Shown piece after piece: positions 37,747 through 46,296 of a stretch of DNA of 64,000 nucleotides. Every line of letters begins with the position of its first letter. Positions within the stretch are counted from its first letter, which is position 1. The stretch is taken from assembly GCA_013204985.1 (NCBI GenBank), contig JABMLG010000002.1, forward strand, positions 496,001 through 560,000, given 5' to 3'. The notes beneath the pieces were generated by a model. That model had not been told where the DNA came from and made no database searches. It saw only the letters and a list, made by a program, of their open reading frames with translations. The stretch is from Microbacteriaceae bacterium VKM Ac-2855 (GTDB lineage: Bacteria; Actinomycetota; Actinomycetes; Actinomycetales; Microbacteriaceae). The position numbers and the translations under genes were made by a program.

Positions 37747-38259
37747 GTGACCAGGCCCCCCTTCGACCCGCCGACCGAGCGCGATGTCGCCGTCGTCTCC
37801 GCGCAGCTGGGCCGCCCGGCCCGCGACGTGATCGGGATCGCCGCGCGCTGCGTCTGCGGCAATCCGACCGTGGTGTCGACGAGCCCGCGTCTTGCGGACG
37901 GAACGCCGTTCCCGACCTTCTACTACCTCACGCATCCCGGTGCCACCGCCGCGATCTCACAGCTCGAAGCGACCCAGGTGATGAACGAGTACAACGAGAT
38001 GCTCGCCGAGGACGAGCAGCTCCGCGTCGACTACGCCGCGGCTCACGCCGCCTTCCTCGCCGACCGCGAGAGCGTCGGGCACGTGGCCGAGATCGCCGGC
38101 ATCTCCTCGGGCGGAATGCCCGTTCGGGTGAAGTGCCTGCACGCTCTCGCGGCGCACGCCCTGGCGGCCGGGCCGGGGTCGAACCCCATCGGAGACCTCG
38201 CGCTCGAGCGGGCCGACTGGTCGCCGGCCGTCTGCGTCTGCGAACCGTACGAGATCTAG
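37747..38259 (+). CDS. DUF501 domain-containing protein
   Basis: A 170-residue conserved actinobacterial protein of unknown function, normally found between the septum-formation gene and downstream phosphatase or protease genes. Marks of the family are the paired cysteines ARCVCGNPTVV, FPTFYYLTHP and MPVRVKCLHALAAHALA. The Cys residues suggest metal binding. GTG 37747 is the start. It is 3 bases from the subtilase gene, so the two are co-transcribed. Confidence 0.9.
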   Translation: MTRPPFDPPTERDVAVVSAQLGRPARDVIGIAARCVCGNPTVVSTSPRLADGTPFPTFYYLTHPGATAAISQLEATQVMNEYNEMLAEDEQLRVDYAAAHAAFLADRESVGHVAEIAGISSGGMPVRVKCLHALAAHALAAGPGSNPIGDLALERADWSPAVCVCEPYEI

Positions 38260-38262
38260 CGG

Positions 38263-39492
38263 ATGCGGGGCGCGCGGGGTGCGGCGATCGCGGCGATCGT
38301 CGCGATCGGTGCCCTGATCGCGCCCGCAGCACTCGCCGACACTCCGCGGAGCCTGGAGTACTGGCTCGACGACTACGGCTTCACGACCGCCTGGGGCACG
38401 AGCACCGGCGCGGGTGTGAGCGTCGCGGTCATCGACACGGGCGTGGACGGGTCGATCGCCGAGCTCTCGGGGGTCGTGACCGCTGGTGCCGACTTCTCGG
38501 GCGTCGGCTCCGCAGATGGCACCACTCCGGTCGGGGACGACCCGTCGCACGGCACCCTGGTCGCCTCGATGCTCGCGGGGCGCGGTACCGGAACCGATTC
38601 CGGTGTGATCGGCGTCGCTCCGGGAGCGTCCCTGCTTTCGGCCTCGATCGGGGTCGGCGTGGAGGGTGCGACCTCGGTGGACGACCAGATCGCGGCGGCG
38701 GTGCGGTGGTCGGTCGACAACGGCGCCCAGGTGATCAACCTGTCGCTCACGCGCAACAGCCTGCAGTGGCCGCGCAGCTGGGACGACGCGTTCCAGTACG
38801 CGTTCGACAACGACGTCGTTGTGGTGGCGGCTGCAGGCAACCGCGCCGGCGGCACGACCGAGGTCGGCGCTCCCGCCACCATCCCGGGCGTCCTCACCGT
38901 GGCCGGCGTGGACCGAGACGGGGCGGCGAGCTTCGACGCCTCATCGCAGGGCATCACGATCGCCGTCGCGGCGCCGAGCGAGCAGCTCGTCGGAGCGCTG
39001 CCGGGCGGCGGATACGCGACATGGCAGGGCACCAGCGGAGCCGCACCGATCGTCGCGGGGCTGGCCGCGCTCGTGCGGGCGGCGCATCCGGAGCTCGATG
39101 CCGCGAACGTGATCGAGCGGGTGGTCGCCACCGCGCGCGCGGTCGACGGCCGCACCGACAGCCCGATCTACGGTCACGGACTCATCGACGCGGCGGCGGC
39201 CGTTTCGGCTCCGGTCGCCGCGGTCGCCGCGAATCCGATGGGGGACCTGCGCGAGTGGGTACGACTGCACCGGCGCGGTGCGAGCACGGAGCAGACCGAT
39301 GCCGCGATCGGTCCTGCACCGCTTCCGCTGCCGAGCGCCGAGGCCGATCAGGCGCGGGCGGCCCCGATCTGGGAGGGTCGGTTCTGGCGTGATTGCGTGA
39401 TTCCGGTCGCTACGATCCTGGGATTCGTTAGTCTGGTCGTGCTCGGTGTCATCGCTGCCACCCGCCAGTTCAAGCGGGCACTTCGCAGGTAG
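38263..39492 (+). CDS. Membrane-anchored S8 subtilisin-like serine protease
   Basis: A 409-residue exported protease with a signal peptide (1-25) and a C-terminal membrane anchor (about 378-398) followed by a short basic tail. The triad is Asp58 (VIDTGVDG), His96 (DPSHGTLVA) and Ser258 (GTSGAAP), with oxyanion Asn193 (AAAGNRAG). The layout resembles mycosins, but no type VII secretion genes are present here, so it is better called a membrane-anchored subtilase. Co-directional with DUF501 and ndh. Confidence 0.92.
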   Translation: MRGARGAAIAAIVAIGALIAPAALADTPRSLEYWLDDYGFTTAWGTSTGAGVSVAVIDTGVDGSIAELSGVVTAGADFSGVGSADGTTPVGDDPSHGTLVASMLAGRGTGTDSGVIGVAPGASLLSASIGVGVEGATSVDDQIAAAVRWSVDNGAQVINLSLTRNSLQWPRSWDDAFQYAFDNDVVVVAAAGNRAGGTTEVGAPATIPGVLTVAGVDRDGAASFDASSQGITIAVAAPSEQLVGALPGGGYATWQGTSGAAPIVAGLAALVRAAHPELDAANVIERVVATARAVDGRTDSPIYGHGLIDAAAAVSAPVAAVAANPMGDLREWVRLHRRGASTEQTDAAIGPAPLPLPSAEADQARAAPIWEGRFWRDCVIPVATILGFVSLVVLGVIAATRQFKRALRR

Positions 39493-39531
39493 TAGGGTGT
39501 TCGCATAGTCCACCCCCTTGGAGAATTCACC

Positions 39532-41001
39532 GTGCCAAAAATCCTCATCGTCGGTGGCGGCTACGCCGGTTTCTATACCGCCTGGAAGCTCGAGAAGTAC
39601 CTCCGCCCCGGCGAGGCAGAGGTCACCATCGTCGACCCGCTGCCCTACATGGCGTACCTCCCCTTCCTCCCCGAGGTCGCGGCCGGCTCGATCGAGCCCC
39701 GTCACGCCATCGTGTCGCTGCGCCGCCACCTCAAGAAGACGGCCATCGTCGCCGCGAAGGTCACCAAGATCGACCACGCGAGCAAGACCGCGACCATCAC
39801 CCCCACCGTGGGTGAGCCCTACGACTTCACGTACGACCAGATCGTCGTCACCGCAGGCTCCGTCTCGCGCACCTTCCCGATCCCGGGCGTCGCCGACAAC
39901 GCGATCGGCCTCAAGACGATCGAGGAGGCGACCGCGATCCGCGACCGCATCCTGACCAACTTCGACAAGGCGGCCACGCTGCCCAAGGGCGCGGAGCGCT
40001 CGCGGCTGCTGACCGTCACGGTCGTCGGCGGCGGCTTCGCCGGCATCGAGGTCTTCGCCGAGCTGCGTTCGTTCGCGAGCGCGCTGCTCAAGCGCTACCC
40101 CGAGATCGACTTCGAGGAGACCAAGTTCCACCTGGTCGAGGCGATGGGGCGCATCATGCCCGAGGTGTCGCTCGAGACCAGCCACTGGGTGCTGAAGAAC
40201 CTCGACCAGCGCGGCGCGCAGGTTCACCTCGACACCCAGCTCAAGTCCGCTCTCGACGGTGTCATCGAGCTGTCGACCGGCGAGACCTTCGAGTCCGACC
40301 TGATCATCTGGACCGCCGGTGTGATGGCGAATCCGTCCATCAAGAACTCCGACCTCCCGATCGAGGAGCGTGGCCGCCTGCAGGTGCGTGCCGACCTCCG
40401 CGTCGGCACGGCCGACAACCTCGTGGAAGGTGCCTGGGGCGCCGGCGACGCGACCGCCGTCCCCGACCTCTCCGGTGGTGGTGTGGGCGGCATGTGCGTG
40501 CCGAACGCGCAGCACGCGGTCCGTCAGGGCAAGCTGATGGCGAAGAACATCGTGGCGGTCATGCGCGGCGAGAAGCCGGTGGAGTACAACCACAAGAACA
40601 TGGGCGCCGTCGCGGGTCTGGGCATCGGCGTCGGTGTCTTCCAGTCCGGCAACATCGCGATCAAGGGCTTCCCGGCCTGGGTCGCGCACCGCGGCTACCA
40701 CGGTCTGGCGATGCCGTCGTGGGAGCGCAAGTTCCGCGTGGTGTGGGGCTGGTGGAACAACCTGTGGCTCGGCCGCGACATCGCGTCGATCGAGGCCCGC
40801 GAGGTTCCGCGTCAGGCCTTCGAGACCTTCGCGTCGCGTCCGAAGCCGCCGGTCGAGGCAACTCCGGCTGCTCCCGCGGAGCCCGCGGCCACCAAGGCGC
40901 CGGTCAAGAAGAAGCCCGTCGCCAAGAAGGCCGAGGCTGAGGAATTGCCCGCCCCCGAGGGTGCCCCCGTGCCCGTCGGCGGCGACCCGGTCAAGGAGTA
41001 A
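39532..41001 (+). CDS. ndh: Type II NADH dehydrogenase (NAD(P)/FAD-dependent oxidoreductase)
   Basis: A 489-residue single-subunit quinone reductase. FAD-binding VGGGYAGFYTA is at the N-terminus, the NADH-binding VVGGGFAGIEVFAEL at about 163-177, and the second FAD segment GAWGAGDATAVPDL further on. It feeds electrons from NADH to menaquinone at the inner membrane face without pumping protons. The last 50 residues form a Lys/Ala/Pro-rich tail (KKKPVAKKAEAEE) not usual in NDH-2, perhaps for membrane or partner contact. GTG 39532 has GGAGA upstream. Confidence 0.93.
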   Translation: MPKILIVGGGYAGFYTAWKLEKYLRPGEAEVTIVDPLPYMAYLPFLPEVAAGSIEPRHAIVSLRRHLKKTAIVAAKVTKIDHASKTATITPTVGEPYDFTYDQIVVTAGSVSRTFPIPGVADNAIGLKTIEEATAIRDRILTNFDKAATLPKGAERSRLLTVTVVGGGFAGIEVFAELRSFASALLKRYPEIDFEETKFHLVEAMGRIMPEVSLETSHWVLKNLDQRGAQVHLDTQLKSALDGVIELSTGETFESDLIIWTAGVMANPSIKNSDLPIEERGRLQVRADLRVGTADNLVEGAWGAGDATAVPDLSGGGVGGMCVPNAQHAVRQGKLMAKNIVAVMRGEKPVEYNHKNMGAVAGLGIGVGVFQSGNIAIKGFPAWVAHRGYHGLAMPSWERKFRVVWGWWNNLWLGRDIASIEAREVPRQAFETFASRPKPPVEATPAAPAEPAATKAPVKKKPVAKKAEAEELPAPEGAPVPVGGDPVKE

Positions 41002-41024
41002 TCTCCCGCGCTGAACGTCTGCGT

Positions 41025-41054
41025 ACGGCCCTCCCGATTCCTCGGGAGGGCCGT
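41025..41054 (+). terminator. Hairpin terminator after ndh
   Basis: A perfect 13-bp stem (ACGGCCCTCCCGA and TCGGGAGGGCCGT) with a 4-base loop begins 23 bases after the ndh stop codon. It ends 43 bases before the tRNA. Confidence 0.85.
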
Positions 41055-41097
41055 TCCGCATCCTCCGGCGTCGTGGGTCTGAAAGACTGGGCGTCGC

Positions 41098-41171
41098 GCC
41101 CCCATAGCCCAATCGGCAGAGGCAGACGACTTAAAATCGTCTCAGTCTGGGTTCGAATCCCAGTGGGGGCA
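41098..41171 (+). tRNA. tRNA with UAA anticodon (tRNA-Leu) and short variable arm
   Basis: A full cloverleaf of 74 bases. The acceptor stem GCCCCCA pairs with TGGGGGC and the discriminator is A (41171); CCA is not encoded. The D arm is 41107-41123 with GG at 41115-41116. The anticodon stem GACGA/TCGTC encloses the loop CTTAAAA, so the anticodon is TAA at 41132-41134. The T arm is CTGGG-TTCGAAT-CCCAG. The variable region is only 5 bases (41142-41146), whereas leucine tRNAs normally have a long variable arm. A73 agrees with leucine identity. Confidence 0.9.
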
Positions 41172-41259
41172 CGTCACCGCGCCTTTCTGGCGCATACTGA
41201 TGACCAGCGCCAACTGTCAATCCCCCTTGGTGCGTAAAGCGCTCGAATAGAGTCGCTGT

Positions 41260-41320
41260 GCGACCGATCCGGTCGCGTGAACTCAAGGGCGCGGTCCTCG
41301 GACCACGCCCTTTCCTCTTG
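41260..41320 (+). ncRNA. Candidate short structured RNA or attenuator: two hairpins and a T-rich tail
   Basis: Hairpin one is GCGACCG-ATC-CGGTCGC (41260-41276). Hairpin two is 41285-41312 (AAGGGCG, mismatch, GGTC, 4-base loop, GACC, mismatch, CGCCCTT), followed by TTCCTCTT. A promoter-like pair (TTGGTG 41227, TAGAGT 41248, 15-base spacer) precedes them. The transcript would be about 60 bases: a small RNA or a terminated leader for the gene at 41374. Confidence 0.35.
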
Positions 41321-41373
41321 CCGGGCACGGCGCCGACATACCGACCCCGGACCCGGCCGGTCATAGGAGATTC

Positions 41374-41712
41374 ATGGGCAAGTTGATGTACGGCGTGGCC
41401 GGTGTCGAGGTCGAGTTCGACGACCGCACCCTGACGCACCTTCAGATCGTCATCGCGAACAAGCTGCGCCGCCGCGAGAGCTTCTTCTTCTCGTGGCGCG
41501 ACGACCCGTCGGTCGGTGATGGCCGCTCGAGCATCTGGTTGGACCCGTCGATCCCGCTGTATTTCAAGTACTACGGCGGTCGCGTCCCCTCGATCAATCG
41601 TGCGTGGATCGACCAGCTGACCGTATCGGCGAACGCCTCGGGAGGGTTGCAGCTGCTGCAGGAACCCGATGCCGCGCCGACCCCGCCGCCCAAAGGTGAA
41701 CCGCGCCCGTAA
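41374..41712 (+). CDS. Small conserved Microbacteriaceae protein (DUF7882-like)
   Basis: A 112-residue cytoplasmic protein beginning MGKLMYGVAGVEVEFDDRTL and containing NKLRRRESFFFSWRDD and SSIWLDPSIPLYFKYYGGRVP. This is a compact family seen beside housekeeping genes in Microbacteriaceae; similar proteins have been labelled ligase-like without proof, and I see no ligase motif. TAGGAGA precedes ATG 41374. The last 20 residues are Pro-rich. Function unknown. Confidence 0.8.
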   Translation: MGKLMYGVAGVEVEFDDRTLTHLQIVIANKLRRRESFFFSWRDDPSVGDGRSSIWLDPSIPLYFKYYGGRVPSINRAWIDQLTVSANASGGLQLLQEPDAAPTPPPKGEPRP

Positions 41713-41790
41713 TTCACCGCGATCGCTCGCCGATAGAGTCGGAACCGATCCATTGCTCCTCCATTGCTCGCCGCCTCTGCAAAGGACCCC

Positions 41791-42582
41791 ATGAAGCGTG
41801 ATGTCACCGCCCATATGACTCTCGAGGTGACGTCGCCCGCGACCCTCGTCTTCGCCATTTCGGTGGTCGAGGAGTACGGGGCGTCGGAGGCGCTCGACAT
41901 CACGATCGATGGCGCCCCTGTCGTGCCACGATTGGTGCCGGACGCTCACGGTGGGCGTCTGCACGTGCTCGACGCTCATCCGGGTCACCTGGTGCTCGAT
42001 TACTCGGCATCGGTCGCGGGACGCCTCGCGCCGATCGTCTCGGACGAAGCCGAGCGCCTGCGCTACCTGCGACCGAGCCGCTACGCCGAATCCGATCTGC
42101 TCTCGCCGACCGCGCACGCGGAGTTCTCGGGCCTGCGCGGTGCCGAGCTCCTCGTTGCGGTGAGTTCGTGGGTCGGCACTCGGCTCGAGTACGTTCCCGG
42201 TTCGAGCCTGCCGACGGACGGCGCCGAACAGACGCTCCTGGCCCGCCAGGGCGTCTGCCGCGATTACGCCCACCTCGTCGTGGCCCTGCTGCGCGCTCTC
42301 GATGTTCCGGCTCGGCTCGTCGCGGTGTACGCGCCCGGGCTGGACCCGATGGACTTCCACGCCGTCGCCGAGGCGTGGGTGGATGGAGCGTGGCACGTCG
42401 TCGACGCCACGACTCTGGCGCCCCGACAGAGCCTCGTGCGGGTCGCCACCGGACGCGATGCCGCCGACACCGCCTTCCTCAGCGTCTACAACGGTTTCGC
42501 CGATCTGGGCGAGTTCTGGGTGACCGCCGTCGTGGACGACCTGCCCAACGACGACGTCCGCGAGTTCGTCCGCCTCGGCTGA
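41791..42582 (+). CDS. Transglutaminase-like cysteine protease-fold protein
   Basis: A 263-residue protein with an N-terminal beta domain and a transglutaminase core. The triad is Cys156 (GVCRDYAHL), His190 (DFHAVAEAWV) and Asp205 (HVVDATT). No signal peptide is visible, so it acts in the cytoplasm. Proteins of this type cleave or modify amide bonds; the substrate is unknown. AAAGGAC precedes ATG 41791. It converges with the gene at 42664 across a long hairpin. Confidence 0.9.
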   Translation: MKRDVTAHMTLEVTSPATLVFAISVVEEYGASEALDITIDGAPVVPRLVPDAHGGRLHVLDAHPGHLVLDYSASVAGRLAPIVSDEAERLRYLRPSRYAESDLLSPTAHAEFSGLRGAELLVAVSSWVGTRLEYVPGSSLPTDGAEQTLLARQGVCRDYAHLVVALLRALDVPARLVAVYAPGLDPMDFHAVAEAWVDGAWHVVDATTLAPRQSLVRVATGRDAADTAFLSVYNGFADLGEFWVTAVVDDLPNDDVREFVRLG

Positions 42583-42584
42583 TT

Positions 42585-42661
42585 CCTGCGAGGGACCCCG
42601 TCTGTGCGCACAGGACCCGCCCAGGGCGGGTCTCGTGCGCACAGCGCGGGTCCCTCGCAGG
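42585..42661. terminator. Long bidirectional hairpin with GCGAGGGACCCC arm
   Basis: The outer arms 42585-42598 (CCTGCGAGGGACCC) and 42648-42661 are perfectly complementary. Inward, after three mismatches, CTGTGCGCAC pairs with GTGCGCACAG, and the tip holds ACCCGCC with GGCGGGT. It exactly fills the gap between convergent genes and so probably terminates both. It shares a 12-base word with the hairpin at 34849. Confidence 0.8.
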
Positions 42662-42663
42662 AG

Positions 42664-44853
42664 CTACGGCTCGTCGATGAAGCGGCGCCAGGCCCAGATC
42701 GACGTGCACACAGCGGCGAAGCCGACGGCCGAAAGAGCGAGCACTCCGCCACCCCCGTCGCTCTGCCACGCGCGGATCGTCGGCGTGAGCAGCAGGAACA
42801 GCACGGTGTACGCGACGAGCGTCAGACCGAGCCAGAGCACAGGGGACCAGCGCAGCACGGCCTGACCGGCCGGTCGACCGATCGGGAAGAGCAGCACGAT
42901 CGCGGAGCCGACCGAGAGCAGCGTCGTCGCCGACAGCACCTCGGCCACGAGAGCGGAGACGAACGATCCGTCCGGCGTGATCGCTCCCGACAGCGCCCAG
43001 GCGGCGCCCGCGAGACCGAGCAGAGCGATGACCCGGGTGGCGGCGAGCTTCGCGCGATCCGCTGCGGATGTCTCCGGCGCCATGGCGAGACCGACGACGA
43101 CGCCGAACAGGAACGCCGGATCGAGGCCGACGAAGCGCGAGAACAGGGCGGCGGCGGCGACCAGGATGAGGGCCTTGGGTGCGGGCAGTGCCGATACCGT
43201 GCCCACAGCCAGCCGCCGTGCGACCAGAGCGGGCACACCGGCCGCGACGACGTTCACCGCGACGACCGAGATCACGACCGCCAGCAGGAGCCGGAGGTAG
43301 GCCGGCTGGCTGTCGACGGGACCCGACAGCAGGACGAGTCCGGAGGCGCAACCGATCACGCCGATCGCGACGACGCGGCGACTCAGCGGCGCCGTTTCGG
43401 GCACGCTGTCGAACTCGACGCGGGCGCGGTTGCGTCCGGTGAACTGCCAGCGGCGTCGCGTCGCCGAGTCGCGCGGCGTCCGCCCGATCACCGCGAGTCG
43501 AGCCGGAGCCACGACCAGAGCGAAGGAGGCCGCGGCGAGGATGAGCGAGCGCACCCAGTCCGAGAAGGTCCCCAACTCGGTCCGTGCCGACAGGGCGGTC
43601 GTCATCCCGGTCGCGGCGCTCCAGCCGCTCCCGGCGTCGTCGTCCGGCAGAGGCTGCAGCGGCGGTGCGGGGTTCGATCCGTCTGACGGCGCCGGGGCGG
43701 TGCTGCTCGGTGCGTCGGAGGGCTCGGTCGGCGCGGAGGTCGGTGAACCGTTCGGCGTCGCGCTGCTGGTTCCCGGCGCGGGAGTGCTGCTCGGCGAGCC
43801 GCTCGGTGTCGCGGAGGGCGTCGTCGACTGCGGTGTCGGTGTGCTGCTGCCGCTCGGGGTCGGCGTCGCGCTGTCGCCGGGGGTCGGCGTGCTGGTGCTG
43901 TCGGCGAAGGTGATGTCGATCCAGGCGCTGGGCGGTCCGTAGTTGCCGGCGTCGTCACCGAGGATCGCCGAGACGCGGTGCGCCCCCGGCGAGACGAGTC
44001 CGCCGGTGCAGGTCCAGACGCCTTCGATCACGGGCGCCTCGCACGTGTTCACCACGTCCACGTAGACGTAGGCTCGGGTGCCTTCCTCGCCGGTGCCCGA
44101 GTAGGTCGCTCCGCTCACGGGTAGAGCGTCTCCTGCCCCGGGCGAGGTCAGTGTCGGCGCGGCCGGCGGGGCGTCGTCGACGGTCAGGGTGACCGAGGAA
44201 CTCGCCGGGGAGGACATGCCCGGAGCGAAGCCCGCGCTCTGCGTCGCCGAGACGGAGTAGCTCCCGGCTTCGAGAGCGGGTACCAGCTGGCAGAACCAGT
44301 TGCCGCCGGAATCAGCGGTGGTGCTGCACGAGGAGGCGCCGTCCGCTGTCGTCGCGGTCACGGTCGCGCCGGGGTAGCCGGTACCGCGCACCGAGCCCGC
44401 CGACGTCGCCGACCCGTCATCCGCTGCCGTGATGGTGGGGGCCGAGAGTACGCCGACGTCGATCGACGTCGTGGGGCGGGAGCCGTCGGCCAGCAGCTCG
44501 GTGGCCACGAGACGGTGGGGGCCGTCGGCGAGATCGACGGCGCAACTCCAGGTCTCGGAGGCGTCCACAACGGTGATGCAGTAGGGCTCGCTCCCGCTCT
44601 CCGACAGCTGGACCTCATCGCCTGCGGTGCCGGTGCCGGAGACCGTCACCGCTCCCTCCGGCAGCAGACTGCCCGAGGCCGGCGAGGTGATGGTGAGGGC
44701 GGCGGCGGATGCGGCGGGCGCCGTCGCGACGAGTCCGGCGCCGGCGATCAGCACTGCGGCGAGCCCCACGACCAGTCGTCGCGCGCGCCGGACAGAGCCC
44801 ACCGGAAGCACCGGTGACGCCCCCTGCCTTGCCCTCTTCAAGCCTGCCGTCAC
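42664..44853 (-). CDS. Exported Ig-like, PT-rich multi-pass membrane protein of unknown function
   Basis: A 729-residue protein with four parts: a signal peptide (about 1-49, ending APAASAA); three extracellular Ig-like modules (ITSPASGSLLPEGAVTVSGTG, then PTITAADDGSATSAG, then PTLTSPGAGDALPV), each with paired Cys (CITVVDASETWSC, CSTTADSGGNWFC, CEAPVIEGVWTC); a Ser/Thr/Pro linker of about 100 residues; and a C-terminal membrane domain of about eight segments ending WAWRRFIDEP. I do not recognise the membrane domain. GTG 44853 gives the signal peptide; the much longer upstream open frame is antisense to the MFS gene and rejected. Confidence 0.82.
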   Translation of the reverse strand: MTAGLKRARQGASPVLPVGSVRRARRLVVGLAAVLIAGAGLVATAPAASAAALTITSPASGSLLPEGAVTVSGTGTAGDEVQLSESGSEPYCITVVDASETWSCAVDLADGPHRLVATELLADGSRPTTSIDVGVLSAPTITAADDGSATSAGSVRGTGYPGATVTATTADGASSCSTTADSGGNWFCQLVPALEAGSYSVSATQSAGFAPGMSSPASSSVTLTVDDAPPAAPTLTSPGAGDALPVSGATYSGTGEEGTRAYVYVDVVNTCEAPVIEGVWTCTGGLVSPGAHRVSAILGDDAGNYGPPSAWIDITFADSTSTPTPGDSATPTPSGSSTPTPQSTTPSATPSGSPSSTPAPGTSSATPNGSPTSAPTEPSDAPSSTAPAPSDGSNPAPPLQPLPDDDAGSGWSAATGMTTALSARTELGTFSDWVRSLILAAASFALVVAPARLAVIGRTPRDSATRRRWQFTGRNRARVEFDSVPETAPLSRRVVAIGVIGCASGLVLLSGPVDSQPAYLRLLLAVVISVVAVNVVAAGVPALVARRLAVGTVSALPAPKALILVAAAALFSRFVGLDPAFLFGVVVGLAMAPETSAADRAKLAATRVIALLGLAGAAWALSGAITPDGSFVSALVAEVLSATTLLSVGSAIVLLFPIGRPAGQAVLRWSPVLWLGLTLVAYTVLFLLLTPTIRAWQSDGGGGVLALSAVGFAAVCTSIWAWRRFIDEP

Positions 44854-45033
44854 GCTGCGTCCATTGCACGGTGCGACGGCGGCGGTGTCAACCGCCCCCG
44901 CCGCTCCGGGCCCAAATCCCCATACTCGGTCGCGGCGCCGGCTCGCTCGAGCGCTCGACTGCGTGCGTAGACGCGGCGACGCCCTGCCTCCTAAGCTCCG
45001 TCGTGGGACGCCCGTCCCCGAGCGGAGGCGATC

Positions 45034-46296
45034 GTGCTGACCCCATCCGCCGAGGTGCCCGCCACCGAGGCCGAGCGGGCCCCCGCCACGATCCGATGGA
45101 CGAGCCTGTTCGCCCTGGCGTGGCTCGGGATCTGGATGGCGCAGCTCACCCCCATCCAACTGCTGCTCCCGGCGCAGATCGACGCGCTCCGGCTCCGCGA
45201 GGGCGCCGCGGCGAGCGACTGGGTCGGCAGCGTCGTCACCTTCGGTCTCGTCTCGGGTGTCGCCGGCGTGTGCGCGATCATCGCGTATCCGTTGACGGGC
45301 GCTCTCTCGGACCGCACGCACTCGCGGTGGGGCCGCCGCCGGCCCTGGATCGCCGGCGGAGCCGTGCTGTTCGCCCTCGCCCTCGTTCTCCTCGGCGCCC
45401 AGGAGCAGATGCTCGGCATCGTCATCGGCTGGTCCCTGGCGCTGATCGGGTTCTGCGTGGTGACGGCCGCGATCACCGCGACGATCTCCGACAGCGTGCC
45501 GGTACGGCAGCGCGGAGTGATCTCCGCGTGGATCAGCGCTCCGCAGGCGATCGGCATCATTCTCGGTCTCGTTCTGGTGTCGACCGTCTTCACCGGGACG
45601 TTCAGCGGCTACGTCGCGGTGGCGGTACTGCTGCTGCTCTTGGTCGCGCCGTTCGTGCTGGTCGAGCGCGACGCGGTCGGTCCGCGACCGGTGGCGCGAG
45701 GGCTGCTCGCGAGCCTGTGGATCTCGCCGCGCGCGCATCCGGATTTCGCGTGGACCCTTACGGGCCGCATCCTCGTGAATCTCGGCAACGCCCTCGGCAC
45801 GAGTCTGCTGTTCTACTTCCTGCTCTACGGGCTGGGCACGGCGGATGCGGAGGGAGCCCTGATCCTGCTGACCCTCGTCTACATGCTCTTCGTCGTGCTC
45901 GCCTCCCTCCTCGGCGGTCGGCTCTCGGACCGCACCGGGCTGCGTCGCCCGTTCGTGCTGGTCGCGGCCGTGGTGCAGGCCGCAGCCGCCCTGCTGCTCG
46001 CCTTCGCGCCCGTTTTCAGCGTCGCGCTGATCGCGGCCGGGCTGCTCGGCCTGGGGTACGGCGTGTTCCTCTCGGTCGATCAGGCGCTCGCCACGCAGGT
46101 ATTGCCCGACCCGGCCGATCGCGGGAAGGACCTCGGCATCATGAACATCGCGGCGGCGTTCCCGCAGGCGATGGGCCCCTTGCTGGGCGCCGGCGTCGTC
46201 GCCGCCAGCGGTGGCTTCGCGGCGCTGTTCGTGACATCGGCCGTGTGCGGACTCGCGGGGGCGTTCGCCGTGTGGCGCGTGCGGTCGGTGCGCTGA
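45034..46296 (+). CDS. MFS transporter
   Basis: A 420-residue major facilitator with 12 predicted membrane segments. The loop 2-3 motif A is GALSDRTHSRWGRRRPW (residues about 90-106), which resembles the glycoside-pentoside-hexuronide and sucrose-type transporters; its counterpart is GGRLSDRTGLRRPF. GTG 45034 is preceded by GCGGAGG. It opens a tight four-gene operon with overlapping junctions. A sugar or sugar-acid cargo fits both motif and neighbours but is inference. Confidence 0.9.
   Translation: MLTPSAEVPATEAERAPATIRWTSLFALAWLGIWMAQLTPIQLLLPAQIDALRLREGAAASDWVGSVVTFGLVSGVAGVCAIIAYPLTGALSDRTHSRWGRRRPWIAGGAVLFALALVLLGAQEQMLGIVIGWSLALIGFCVVTAAITATISDSVPVRQRGVISAWISAPQAIGIILGLVLVSTVFTGTFSGYVAVAVLLLLLVAPFVLVERDAVGPRPVARGLLASLWISPRAHPDFAWTLTGRILVNLGNALGTSLLFYFLLYGLGTADAEGALILLTLVYMLFVVLASLLGGRLSDRTGLRRPFVLVAAVVQAAAALLLAFAPVFSVALIAAGLLGLGYGVFLSVDQALATQVLPDPADRGKDLGIMNIAAAFPQAMGPLLGAGVVAASGGFAALFVTSAVCGLAGAFAVWRVRSVR

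Noticed and set aside
38263-39492. Mycosin of a type VII secretion system
   Set aside because: Architecture is similar, but no Ecc or WXG100 genes occur nearby; the neighbours are DUF501 and ndh.
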